Source of the DNA: Paenibacillus sp. FSL H8-0548
Lineage (GTDB): Bacteria > Bacillota > Bacilli > Paenibacillales > Paenibacillaceae
Direction of reading: 5' to 3'
Assembly: GCF_038630985.1 (NCBI RefSeq)
Contig: NZ_CP152049.1
Span: 1,817,501 to 1,881,500 of the forward strand
DNA: 64,000 nt
The position numbers and the translations under genes are program-made. Position 1 is the first letter of the stretch. Every line of letters begins with the position of its first letter. This document shows positions 35,488 through 47,900 of this stretch, in pieces. The notes below the pieces were generated by a model. It ran no database searches, was not told where the DNA came from, and saw only the letters and a program-made list of their open reading frames with translations.

Positions 35488-36510
35488 ATGTGGAATGGCG
35501 ATGCTTTATTAGAAAGGCTTTACAATGAAGCGGTTAGTCGACATCAAGAGCAATCAAGAAAGGATCTGCGAAATGAACGCAGACCTAAGCTGAAGGAAGC
35601 GCTGCGTGATGTCATTGGATATTTTGAGCCGAATGCTGAACATGCTCCTAAGCTGCTGGAGCGGGTTCAATGTGATGGATATGTTCGCGAACGGGTTGAG
35701 CTGTCGGCTACGCCGGAGCTGACCTTTGCAGCATATGTACTCATTCCTGATGGTCCGAAGGAGTCGCTGCCAGCAGTGCTTGCGATTCATGGTCATGGCT
35801 ATGGCAGTCGTGAAATTGTCGGATTGCTGAAGGATGGTTCGCCTGATGAAGGAGAGCCAGGCATTCATCAGCATTTTGCAGTGCAACTGGTGAAACGGGG
35901 AATGGTCGTTATTGCGCCTGATGTCATCGGTTTTGGCGAGCGTAGACTGCTGGCTGATCTTGCGCTTGATGAGAATGCGCCAAGCTCCTGCTACAAACTG
36001 TCTACACAGCTCATGACGCTAGGAAAGACGCTTACGGGCCTTCGAGTAACGGAGGTTTTAGCAGCGTTTAACTACTTGTCCTCAAGGTCGGAGGTTGACG
36101 CGAATCGGATTGGGGTAATGGGGTTCTCTGGCGGCGGCTTGATCGGTTATGCGGCTGCCGTGCTGGAGGCAAGGATCAATGCGACTGTGCTGACAGGTTT
36201 TACGAATACGATGAAGGATAGTATATTTGCTATCCATCATTGTGTGGACAACTACACGCCAGGTTTGCTTGTCCACGCGGAGCTGCCTGAATTGATCGGA
36301 CTCATTGCACCTCGTCCGTTGTTTCTTGAGTCAGGTGAGCGTGATCCCATCTTCCCAGTGGCAGGCTTCCGCAAGGCAGTCGCTGAGATCCAAGCGATCT
36401 ACGAGGAAGAGAATGCCAGCGATATGCTAGGCATAGACGTATTCCCAGGCGCTCATGAAATAAGCGGTAGAGTGGCTTACGATTGGTTGAAGCAAACATT
36501 ATCATCTTAA
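35488..36510 (+). CDS. Alpha/beta hydrolase, dienelactone hydrolase or acetyl-esterase type
   Basis: A 340-residue alpha/beta hydrolase. Catalytic triad candidates: Ser in GFSGGG, Asp in ERDPIFP, His in GAHEIS. Oxyanion region AIHGHGYGSREIV. No signal peptide, so it is cytoplasmic. The family includes carbohydrate deacetylases and large dienelactone-hydrolase-like esterases; beside glycosidases it may remove acetyl or other acyl groups from imported sugars. The ribosome site is weak (GAGG 14 bases upstream). Confidence 0.75.
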   Translation: MWNGDALLERLYNEAVSRHQEQSRKDLRNERRPKLKEALRDVIGYFEPNAEHAPKLLERVQCDGYVRERVELSATPELTFAAYVLIPDGPKESLPAVLAIHGHGYGSREIVGLLKDGSPDEGEPGIHQHFAVQLVKRGMVVIAPDVIGFGERRLLADLALDENAPSSCYKLSTQLMTLGKTLTGLRVTEVLAAFNYLSSRSEVDANRIGVMGFSGGGLIGYAAAVLEARINATVLTGFTNTMKDSIFAIHHCVDNYTPGLLVHAELPELIGLIAPRPLFLESGERDPIFPVAGFRKAVAEIQAIYEEENASDMLGIDVFPGAHEISGRVAYDWLKQTLSS

Positions 36511-36531
36511 ATAGCTATTATAAATTTAAAA

Positions 36532-36725
36532 TATATAAGTCGAACTTAAAAATGAAGATTTAGCGAAGCGAGAAGATCGTTCGGGAGAAACGAACTGTTT
36601 GCTTTTGCAGCCCTTATTCTTGCCTATAACTGTTTAAGGAAATCAAAGAATTTGGCTGTACTCGCGACATTTAAGAGTGATCTACTCGCGCAGCGCCCAA
36701 AACGTAAATCTCTCGTTCAACCTAG
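36532..36725. repeat. MITE-like hairpin element, copy A (larger, diverged)
   Basis: It shares with copy B (38476-38624) the blocks CGAACTTAAAAATGAAG, TTTAGCGAAG, GAGAAGATCGTTC, GGAGAAACGAA, and CGCGCAGCGCCCAAAACG. Ends start TATATAAGT and finish GTTCAACCTAGATA. Its middle holds about 50 bases not in copy B. Confidence 0.65.
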
Positions 36726-36920
36726 ATAGATGCCTTTCTTCTTGCAGTTGCTGTCTTCATAGACAATTAAGCTGGAGAAGGAGAGCATCTTTGTTTTGTT
36801 TATAGAGCAGTTAACAAAGTTACTTTTATCCACTAGAAACATAGTTTTATCCCTGTGTATGGCATCGTTTCCTCGCTAAAATAAGTCTAAGCAGCAAAAA
36901 GTGAAGGAGCGATGACGATC

Positions 36921-38378
36921 ATGGATACTCTTGCGTATTTGAAAGCGATTGAGGATACGATAGCAAACGGAAAATTTAAAGATCATTGGGATTCGTTAAG
37001 CGAGTATCAGGTTCCAGCTTGGTATCAAAAAGCGAAGTTTGGTATTTTTATACACTGGGGCGTTTATTCCGTTCCTGCTTTTAAGAGCGAATGGTATCCT
37101 AGAAATATGTACATCCAAGGCTCTGAGGAGTATGAGCATCACATCGCAACCTATGGGGAACATAAGGATTTTGGCTATAAGGACTTTATTCCGATGTTTA
37201 AAGCAGAAAATTTTAATGCGGACGAATGGGCTGAGCTTTTTCAGAAATCCGGTGCCAAATATATTATGCCGGTTGCTGAGCATCACGACGGTTTCCAAAT
37301 GTACAAGAGCGAGCTTTCTCATTTTAATGCTTATGAAATGGGGCCACAGCGGGATGTTCTGGCTGAAATGAAAGAAGCATTTGAGAAGCGGGAGATGATC
37401 TTCTGTGCTTCCTCACATCGGGCGGAGCATTGGTTTTTTCTCTCGCACGGCAAGCAATTTGACTCTGATATTAAAGAGCCGCTGGAGCGCGGTGACCTCT
37501 ACTGGCCGTCGATGCCTGAGCCTGATCATCAGGATTTGTACGGCTCGCCTCCGAGCCAGCAATATTTGGAGGATTGGCTCATGAGATGCTGCGAGCTTGT
37601 TGATCAGTATAAGCCAAGTGTATTTTATTTTGACTGGTGGATACATACCGCAGCGTTCAAGCCCTATCTCAAAAAGTTCGCAGCTTATTACTATAATAAG
37701 GCGATAGAGTGGGGAATCGAGGTTGCGATCAATTATAAGCATGATGCGTTTCATTTTGGCACCGCTGTTCCAGATGTGGAAAGAGGACAATTTGCTGCGC
37801 TTAAGCCTTATTTTTGGCAGACGGATACGGCAGTTGCGAAAAACTCATGGAGCTATACACCGAACAACGATTATAAAACATCGGGTGAGATTATCCGTGA
37901 TTTAGTCGATATCGTCAGCAAAAACGGCAATCTGCTCCTCAATGTTGGACCGAAAGCAGACGGTACAATTCCTGATGGGGATAAGCGAATTCTTCTGGAA
38001 ATCGGTGAATGGCTGCGAGTGAACGGCGAGGCTATCTATGATACAACCTTCTGGCGTATCTTTGGTGAAGGACCTACCTTGGTCGAGGAGGGACAATTCA
38101 CGGATGGGAAGATGAAAGCTTTTACGAGCGAGGACATTCGTTTTACTGTGAAGGGCAGTCGTCTTTATGCGACCGTTCTCGTGTATCCAGATAATGGAGA
38201 GGTTAGAATCAAATCGCTGAAGGCAAAATCGCATGATTTTCACGGCATCATCGAGGATATAACGATCCTTGGATTTGATGAAAAACCGACATGGGAGAGA
38301 ACAGAAGAAGCACTAATTATAAAGACGAATCAGGTTCATAGCTTGAATCCGGTCGTATTCAGCATAAGCATCAACTAA
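36921..38378 (+). CDS. Alpha-L-fucosidase, GH29
   Basis: About 485 residues, intracellular (no signal peptide). ATG at 36921 is 11 bases after AAGGAG; ATG at 36912 is only 2 bases from it. GH29 marks: FGIFIHWGVYSVPAF, YIMPVAEHHDGFQMY, and the catalytic nucleophile D238 in VFYFDWWIH. NGNLLLNVGPKADGTIPD is the conserved end of the barrel. GH29 enzymes release terminal alpha-L-fucose with retention, for example from xyloglucan. It is flanked by two copies of one hairpin element, with no sugar transporter beside it. Confidence 0.9.
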   Translation: MDTLAYLKAIEDTIANGKFKDHWDSLSEYQVPAWYQKAKFGIFIHWGVYSVPAFKSEWYPRNMYIQGSEEYEHHIATYGEHKDFGYKDFIPMFKAENFNADEWAELFQKSGAKYIMPVAEHHDGFQMYKSELSHFNAYEMGPQRDVLAEMKEAFEKREMIFCASSHRAEHWFFLSHGKQFDSDIKEPLERGDLYWPSMPEPDHQDLYGSPPSQQYLEDWLMRCCELVDQYKPSVFYFDWWIHTAAFKPYLKKFAAYYYNKAIEWGIEVAINYKHDAFHFGTAVPDVERGQFAALKPYFWQTDTAVAKNSWSYTPNNDYKTSGEIIRDLVDIVSKNGNLLLNVGPKADGTIPDGDKRILLEIGEWLRVNGEAIYDTTFWRIFGEGPTLVEEGQFTDGKMKAFTSEDIRFTVKGSRLYATVLVYPDNGEVRIKSLKAKSHDFHGIIEDITILGFDEKPTWERTEEALIIKTNQVHSLNPVVFSISIN

Positions 38379-38396
38379 TCGAGAAAGAGCATGATC

Positions 38397-38466
38397 TCCT
38401 ACAGCCGAACGACTTGCGTTTATCGATACAGATAAATCGTAAAGCGTTCGGCTGTAGGATTTTTTT
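38397..38466 (+). terminator. Terminator of the fucosidase gene
   Basis: TCCTACAGCCGAACG pairs with CGTTCGGCTGTAGGA, with a further inner stem, followed by seven Ts. Confidence 0.88.
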
Positions 38467-38475
38467 GACTAATAA

Positions 38476-38624
38476 TATATAACTTGAACTTAAAAAATGA
38501 AGGTTTAGCGAAGTGAGAAGATCGTTCTGGAGAAACGAAGTGTTCGCCTTTGCAACAGCGATCGTAAGAATGATCTTCTCGCGCAGCGCCCAAAACGCAA
38601 ATTTTAAGTTCAACTGATATATAT
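38476..38624. repeat. MITE-like hairpin element, copy B (149 bp)
   Basis: Terminal inverted repeats: TTGAACTTAAAA at the left and TTTTAAGTTCAA at the right, each next to TATATA. An inner inverted repeat GAGAAGATCGTTCT/AGAATGATCTTCTC makes the whole element fold into one long hairpin. No coding capacity; no transposase in the window. Confidence 0.7.
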
Positions 38625-38667
38625 CCCAAAAAAACTGACATTCCGTATTAAAAAAGTTCATTCCAAA

Positions 38668-38681
38668 TGTAAACGTTATCA
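38668..38681 (+). promoter_or_regulatory. cre site (CcpA binding)
   Basis: TGTAAACGTTATCA matches TGWAANCGNTNWCA at every fixed base. It lies about 230 bases before the giant SLH protein and would place it under carbon catabolite control. Confidence 0.7.
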
Positions 38682-38911
38682 TCTAACATATGGATATAGT
38701 CATATGCAGTAGATATTACCAAGCGATATTTTGGAAAAAGGATGCGCGTAATATTTGCTGCGTATATTTGCTGTTGCTATTCTTACTAAATCCATAGATT
38801 TACTGATAATTTAATGGATATTGTAGGCTCAACGTTCAGCGCAGCTAGGCAGTGTCTAAACGATTGGTTACACCATTTATTCGAATTACAATATGACAGG
38901 AGGTTATTTAG

Positions 38912-41900
38912 TTGAATCGAAAAGTAAGGGCGACATGGAGCATGATCATGGCTTTTCTTGTTTTTTTAAGTGCGATTCAGTTTAATCCCGCTTTAATGAG
39001 CAAAGCAAGTGCAGCAGTGTCAGGCGCATACGGCGGAGAGTATTCGAAATATGGCGTTATCGACCTCATTGATCTTGGCAATGAAGCTAGTGAACAAGCA
39101 CATAAGCTGGTCGCATCTGACAGCCAAGCGGTGATAGGTGCGGAAGGAGAGACGGCGAGAGTTTCTTTGCCGAAAAGCACGCCGGATTATTTTGGCGGGG
39201 ATATTACGTTTACGATTGACGTGGACCCGGATGCTCAGAACTATTTTACATTGAAGCTCTGGGGCTCGGATGCAGCGGAATATCGTGCTTTTCTCGCGAT
39301 AGATAATCAGGTTATTTATCCGGCGCCACTCGTTATCGCGAAGATGGCAGAAGAGGCTCCGATAGAGAATAGATTCTATTACAGCACGATTCCGATCCCT
39401 ATTGAAAAAACAAAAGGAAAATCAGAATTAAAGGTTACGATAAGGACGGCTTCTACCTATTATCCTTATAGTGCGGGTACTTTCAGTCTAGCGTACCAGG
39501 AAAAGGTTGTAACTCCGTCCAATAAATATTATACCGGTTATGTGCATACGACTGCTGCACTTGCACAGGAGGTTATCAAGAACAGCGGCAAGCTTACCTC
39601 ATACATTCCGCCAGTAAGAAGCAACGGCGCGAATGGTTCAGATCTTGACCCGACTTCTGTATCCGCTTCCAATATGCAGAAGAAACTATTTAATGACGTG
39701 AAAACGATACTAACGGGCATTTTGGCGAGAGATGCGAGTACGGCTAATTTCACAACAGCGAATTGGAATCATTCCGACCATGCCCATGGCAATGGAATGA
39801 TGCTTCTGCCATATTCGCAAAATGATCAAAATTTGTACAACCTCAAATATTTCAGTGAAGCGATGCAGGATAATGACGTCGCAAATTACGACAATATGCT
39901 TCAGGAATTTGGTATCGACAATTTGCTTCATGCAATGCTTGGAGCGATGGATCGAAATATTATTAATTATCTTAATCGTCCAGGTACGATCCAGATGGGC
40001 GGACATCAATCCTCATGGGGCGGCTTCTATCAAGGGCTTGGAGAAGCGCTGTGGAATGTGAGCGAGCTATTTGAATCGGGCCGCTATGAATCGCTTGGCG
40101 GCAAGAAGTATATGAGCTTTGAAGCTTGGTATAACGGAGATGAGAAAATCAATTGGAAGGAGAAGTTCAGCACGGTTGCGAATTTCTATCACGCTCCTGA
40201 AGCAGGAAAAAACTATCCATTCCTGCTGGATAAAGCTGCGGGCGATGTTGGCGAGGAGCCCTATATTACGACTCGCCGCGCAGCCTACGAGGAAGTTCTT
40301 TGGCTGAATTTCAACTATGCAAGAACACATGCTTATACGCTTACGCCGCTTACGAACCAGGTGATGTTCCAGATGTTCGGCGCATGGAGAAGCAACGCAG
40401 GTCTGCTTGTTATTGGTTCAGGCTTGGCAGAGAACTATAAGTCGTCGTTGAGACAGCTTTACCGCTCTACTGGTGTGCTGCCGTATTACGACATTGATGT
40501 TGTAGCCGGCTCTATCGATGCAGCTGTTACGCCTGCGGGAGCATACACTGGCGAGCTGACGATTAAAAATATAGAAGCTTTCAATTCTGCAACTCAATAC
40601 GATGCGGATCGGAATTACATCGGGGAATACCGCAAAGCATGGGGCGAAGAGTACTACATGGTTACTGATTTTGGCTTAACAAGAGAAACCACTTATGTAG
40701 CTGGCTATGGGGAGCATAGTGATTTCCTAGTACATGGCTGGAGACTTGTGAAGGATGCTGCTGAGCGTTATGAGAATACAGCGGGGATCAAGCTGGCTGA
40801 CGAGTCGGAGCTGCTGACGAAATCACTGCTCGCCTCCAATGCTAGAGCGCATATGAAATATGCGGACACGGATACGTCAGGCTATCGAGCGCTGAGATTG
40901 GAAGCGACGATTGAAGCACGCGGCCCATTTTACCCGTATGATGCCGGCTATCATGTGAAGATGAATTCCAGTGGGACAGGCACAGTAAATCCGTTTATTT
41001 TCGCTTATTTGAAAGCAGAGATGGATAAGGATACAGAAAAATATGAAGCTTATTTCGGCGCTGACTATGATAAGTTCTACGGCTATGCAACAGATGCGGT
41101 AGGCTATGCGCAGCAGATGCTTGAGGATAATCAATTGACGCCGTTTATTAGCAAAAGCTTTGCTTCTGATATGAAATCTCTTGCCGGCTATAACTATGTC
41201 ATTAATCATGCTCGTGTCGCGAAGCTGCTTCCGTCTACGAACTTGGAATGGTATTCGGCTGCCGAGCTGCAAGGCTTGCGCGAAGCTGGTTTTGATGAGG
41301 ATAGCTTCTACAGCAGCTCCTTCTTCGATATTGAGAACTCCATCGTTTATTTCCGAGACGAGGATGCGGTGTATATGCTGGCATTTGAATATAAGTCGGA
41401 TTCAGGCTTAAACGGAGTTAGCCGTATTCATGCGGTCAGCTCCGATTATGATCGCATAGCAATGCTAGACACCGAGGTGCAATATACGCCTTCCGGCTTC
41501 TGGAACTTTGGTACAGGGTGGACGACAGTATCTTATAATATCGTATTTGATCCTGTTACGGGGATGCCGGACGGTTCAACCAATATTACAGAGGGTGAAA
41601 TATTCCCTGTTGCCTCTTGGAAGGGCTATGACGATCAGATTGCTTTGACGGCTATTAAATCAGGTTCACCCTATGGGGGGTATGGCGAGTTTTACTCTGT
41701 ACAGTATGCCCAGTATATCATTGCAATGAATACTACAAGAGAGAGCTACAGCAACGCCAAAAACTATGAGATCGTGCTCCCTTCAGCCTATAAGAAAAGC
41801 ACCATCTACGATAAAATGTCGAACAGCTGGATGACAGTCAGAAATGGCAAAGTTACCGTTCCAGCTTTTACAGCGGTTGCGCTTGATTTGGAAAGCGATC

Positions 41901-44900
41901 AAATTATTAATGATGTGCCTAATGCGCCGATATTTGCCGCGGCAACTTCAACAAACGGCAAGGTTGCATTAACATGGGCACATAGCGCTGGGACAAACGG
42001 AAGCTACGAAATTTTACGCTCAACAGCTAAGGATTCTGGCTACAAGGCTATTCATGTCGTGGATAACACGACGAATCTTTATGTGGATGCGACTGTAGTT
42101 AACGGTGAGACCTATTACTATAAGGTGCGCGGTAAAAATACCAATGGTTTGGCAGGCAACGTCTCGCCTTATGCCAAGGTATCCGTAAGTGCAAATGCGC
42201 TTATTGAAAATTGGTCTTATGATACGACGGTCTGGTCGCTCAATAAACAAATTCGGACAATTGAGGATCTTTCGGTAGCAATGAGCGAGGGAACGATCAC
42301 CTTTACAGGCAATACAGACAAGGATGGAAATTTGCTCTTTGCTTACACGAACAATGTTCTAGCAAGTACGGCGGCTGACAATTTATCAGCGGCAAGCGGA
42401 GACTTTGAGTTTGTTGCAGAGATCAAGTCAGGCGAGGATATCGGCATTATGTTCAAGGAGTCCCTTGATGTGAAATCTAGAGGCGGCTACTTGACCATTG
42501 ATGGCGATGGAAACTATGAATTCGTATACAGGCAGCAGCCTAACCTTGTACGGGTAGATGATATGCGTGTGGATGGCTACCATATTTACAACAACTTGAA
42601 TCCGGTGCCAGTGACGGGACATATTGAAGATGCCAAGTGGTTGAAGGTCAGCCGTGTTGGACTTTATGTGTACGCTTATGCATCCGTTGACGGGGAGAAT
42701 TGGCAGCCGATCGGAAATATAGGCTATCCACTATATCCGGAGCTCAGTCCTGATGGCGAGTCTTACTTTATGGATAATAATTGGCATTTGATGAAAAATG
42801 CGGGCGAGTTTTATTTGCCAATGGCGGATACGCTTTATGTTGGCGTGGCTTCATCAGGAGCGGGACAAGCGGCTAATATAGCTTTGACCAGTCTAAATAT
42901 CGATACAAGCTTGCCAGACCAAGTGAAGCCAACCATCAAGTCAGACAGTGTGAACGGGGAAATTAGGCTGGATTGGAAGCATGTTCTGAAAGCTAGTTAT
43001 TATAACGTATACAAGACACAGGATGCGGCAGCAGCAGAGCAGAATCCGACGACAGCAGCAGGCTGGGAGCTTGCCGCTGAGAAAGTGAAGGATATTGTTT
43101 TTGTAGATTCGAACTACAAGGCTGGAAGCAATGGACCGGTCTATTATAAAGTCGTTGCCTTCAATGACAGCGATCAGCCAGGGGTGCCATCGGCAAAGCT
43201 TACCGGTGAAATATCATTGGACAGCATTGAATATCCAGCCAGCGCATGGAAAACAGTCGATGTTTTTACACCGACAGCTGGAAATGATCTCATGAGTGGA
43301 TCAACGCTAAATATGTTCTCTGATGGATTAAGGTATTGGAATACAAGCGGAAACTCCTTCCGATTTGTTTATCAGGAAATACCGGCCAAATCAGAGGGGA
43401 CATTTATTGCGAGAGTAGATAAATCGACAAGTATTGGCGAGCATATCGGAGAAGCCTTGATGGTAAAAAACAACGTTAAGGCGGCATATGACGGCGCGTC
43501 ATACCACCGTTCGGTCAGAATCAATGATACAAAAGGCATATTTGCACTGGCACAGCAATCGTCATGGTCATCTAGATTTGCAACGGACAATACTGGTGAT
43601 AACCAAGATGCATGGCTGAGACTTGATACGCATCAAGGCAGCGAGAACATTGATGTCTATTATGCGCCTGCTTTGAAAGATGCTCAGGCCTATCCGGCTG
43701 ATGACGAATGGGTTCATATTTTAACCTTTGACAAAACGAATGATTTAACAAGTCCGAATTGGCGCGATCTCGACAACGGCACAGATGGCAAGTGGTTTGT
43801 CGGCTTGGGTTTTGCAACAGGCGGACTTAAGAATGGAACGAACTTCTATAATGTAGCGCCTATTTTCAATACACCGGATGTGACGCTAAATGGTGCGTTA
43901 GCTGAATCAACTAAGAAGCTTACTGTACAAACAGGAACAGCGGTATCCATTAAGCTCTCAGCTAAGGATGCATTCGGAGTGAATACACTTCCGGCAGGCG
44001 ATATTGAGCTTGTAGGAGCGCTGCCAGCAGGTGCAGCCTACGATGCAGCGACTGCGGAGCTGACTTGGTCACCAGCGTTAGAAGGAACCTTCACGATCCC
44101 GTTCAAAGTACAGGACAAGAGCAGCATTAACGATTTCTATGGCGGAATGGATGTAACAATTACTGTAATGAATGATACGGTTATTCCTGTCATTGATGAA
44201 ATCGGTGATAAAACCTATTATGCGGAAACAGTGATTGATTTGAATTTAAGCGCAGAGATTAAGGATGTTGCGACCTTTGCAGCCGCATCACAGGAAAGCA
44301 TTGCATACAGCATTTCTTCAATTGTAGATAATAAAGGAAATAGCTACAGCAAAGCGGACTTGAACTTGACATTCAGCAGCGAAGGGAAGCTGCAGTGGAC
44401 GCCTACGAAGCTGCAAACGGGCGTGTATACGATTGCTTTTACAGCGGCGACGGCGAGCAAAAGCACGACCAAATTCGTGAGATTTACGATTATCGGGGCA
44501 CCATTGTTTGAGCTTCCGTCAGCATATGCAGCAGCAGCGCAAAGCGGACAGCCTATTGAAATTATGGCAGAGAGCAAGCTGCTGCTTCCGCTCAAAATAT
44601 CTGATCCGACAGGCAGGGCGTATTATTCCTACACGGATGATATTCCAGCGGGTGCACTATACGGCGGAGGATCCTTCGAGTGGACGCCGACCTATGCGCA
44701 AAGCTTAACGGCAGAACCGATTTATACGCTCAAAATTGTTTCCTACAACGCCAGGTTCAAAAATGAGATTGAGTTAAAATTTAAAGTGCTTACGCCAGAC
44801 GATTCAGCGCCAGTATTTACGCAGCAATGGAAGGCAAGCGCCTTTTCTGACGCGAGTCTGGCAAATCTGAAATACGTATACAGCGGACTCGCAAATAACG

Positions 44901-47900
44901 AGGTATCGCTAAACAATAATTCTCATAGTATCTCTGGGAATTATAACCAAGGGACGGGCCGAAGCTCATTCGTTTATCAGCCGCTTACCGGGGATGCTGA
45001 GATTGTCGCACGTATCGTTCGCTACGATGGGTCGGGAGAAGCGCCAAGCAAATTTGCCGGCATACTGATTAGCGATCACTTTGAACCGGAGGCAGCAAGC
45101 ATAGGAATTAATAAATCAGCAGATATGGTATTTATGGCATTGTCTGCCGGGGAATACAAAGGAACTCAAGCGGGACGCTGGGTAGCTCCTGACAATTCCG
45201 TACTGGCTTTTGCAAGAAACAACAATCCGACCAACGGGGATTTCCCAAATCTGGGCTACGGAACAGGACAAACCGATTGGACCAAAACCTACTGGGTGAA
45301 AATGACTTATACGATTAATGGGGATGGCTCAGCTACCGTTCAAGGCTACTACCGTGTTGATGGTATCGAGGAATGGACGACGGATAACAGCTGGAAGTTC
45401 AATTACTCGAAGGCACAGGTAGACAAAGGCTTATACGGCGGTCTCATGGCTTCACCAGGCAATCGAGAGGTTAAATTCGACAATGCACAAGTAATAATGA
45501 ATGCTGTTCAGATCAATGCCAACTTGAATGCGTTGACTTCGATTCATGTAAAGGCAGAGCATGCGTACGAGGATGTCGCTTATAGATATAACCTTACCGT
45601 AGGCGAGAGCACCTATTCGGATGCGGCGATCAGTACGAACGGCATTTTCAACTGGATTCCAACGCACAGCGGAACCTACCAACTGAAAGTGACTGCAACC
45701 GCACAGCCGTCAGGCGAAGAAGCAGTTAAAAATTTTGTTATCAAAATTGTACAGGCGGACAAAACTGCCTTGGAGGCGTTAGTCTCATCCGTACAGCACT
45801 TTTTTAAAGACGAGTATACGACTGGAAGCTGGACAAGCTTTGAAGCCAGTCTGAAAGCGGCAAAAATGATACTGTTGAAGTCAGGTGCCAGCCAGGCAGA
45901 GATTGATGGTGCTCAGTTAACGCTGAATATCGCCAAGAACAATCTTGTGAACGCGAGGCAAGCTTCTGCGGAGAAGGACGCATGGATTCACTCGAGCAAT
46001 GCTGCTCAGAACAATGGAACGACCGCATCGATGACTGTGCTTAGAAATGTGGATGGATCGCAGCAGCGTTTGGGGCTGGTCACGATCGATATTTCCAAGT
46101 TCGCAGGCAAAGAAATTAATTCGGCAAACTTGAAATTTTATAATACGGGCAATGCTTCACGTAGCTTTAGCTTTAGAGCTTCGCTCATTGAATACGATGA
46201 CTGGTCTGAAACGGGAGTGAATTACGGGTTATTCAGTAGTCACTTCGGGATTTCGAATATAACGGGACTTGTCGATTTTATATCAGAACAACCAACCGTG
46301 GCTGTAGTTCATAATCCGAACGAGAAGCCATCAGGGACGGTAGGTGTATGGAATGCAGACGTTACCGAGTTAATCAAGGATAAATTGAATAACAGCAGTG
46401 ACACGAAGCTGACGTTCTTGCTTTCCGTACTGCCTGAAACGACAAATGAAGTTAATCCTGCGACGAGAGAAAGCACACTAGGCAGCTATTCGCCTTCCTT
46501 GAGTGTGAATTTCTCGATTACAACGGATGAATTAGGACAGTTCGTATCGACAGTAAATGATGATTATTCGGAAGCAGACTACACCATAGCATCATGGATA
46601 AACATGGCGGCAGCTATAGAGGCAGCACAAGGGCTGCTAGTAGAACCAAGTCCTCAGCAATCAGAAATCAATGCTGCTTATGAGGCATTAAAGCAAGCTT
46701 TAGTTGGATTAGTTGATTTCAAGGAGCTAAGAGCTTTAATAAATGAAGCGGAACGGAAGCTGGAATCTGATTATACAGAAGACTCTTGGAATGCTTTCCC
46801 GCAAGCACTGCAAGCAGCCAAGGAGCTTATTGCCACGAGTGCACCTTCCACGGCAGCTATTAATTCTGCGTATACAGCATTGAAAAGTGCAGTAGACGGG
46901 CTCGTTAGTGATCAGAATTTACGCGCACTTGTTGCAGAGCTCAGCCAAATAGAGAATGAGCCGGCAGGACGCTATACGGAATTAAGCTGGCAAGAAGCAC
47001 AGCAGGCTTTAGCAGCAGCGCAGTCTATTTTGGAGCAAGGGAACGCAGGCAAGCTTGAAATCAATCAAGCTTTGGTCTATTTGCAAACGGCATTTGATTC
47101 ATTGAACAGCGCAGCAGAGCTTCGTGATTTCGTAGCAGCGTTAGCCGGCTTATATGTGAGAGCAGAATTTACCGCTGCAAGCTGGAAGACGTACGAGGAT
47201 GCTTTATCTTTAGCGAAGGCACTGCTGCTGGATGGAACAGCAGTACAGTCGAAGCTGGATGCAGCTCAGCGTGCATTGAGTCTAGCAAGCCATAATCTAG
47301 TAAGTGTGAAGGCTTTGTTGGAAGCGATCATGCAGGCCAAACAAATTAACGATGACAGCTCGTATACGAGGCTAACATGGGATACTTTTCAGGGTAGATT
47401 AGCAAATGCAGAGCAATTGCTTGAAGATGCTGCTGCAGTCTCGAATCGAATTTCGAAATCCAAAATTAACGCAGCAATAAGCTCGGTAATCGCCGCGCAA
47501 GCAGCATTGCTGACTAATGTTGACGTGACAGAGCTTATGGATCAGCTGAGACAAGCTGGAGAAATAGCTGGAGATGGCAGTCTCTATACGGAAATCAGTT
47601 GGAAAGCCTTGCAGGCAGCAATAGTGGCAGCAGACGAGATTTTAGCACGAGCTGTTGCTGGAGATGAGCTTCTTATGCAGGGTGCTGTTGAAACGGCTGC
47701 AGCTGCTCTCGCACAAGCACTGGCAGAGTTGGTCGTAAAACCAGTGGGCCCAGATCCGACACCAGATCCTTCAACACCAGCACCTGCTGGTCGTAGTGAT
47801 CAGCTCATCGTGCAAGAAGGTGATTGGCAGAAGGCTTCTGGTGGCAAGCTGATTCTTAAAGCAGGAGCAAATATTAAAGAAATTGTATTGCCAGCGAATG

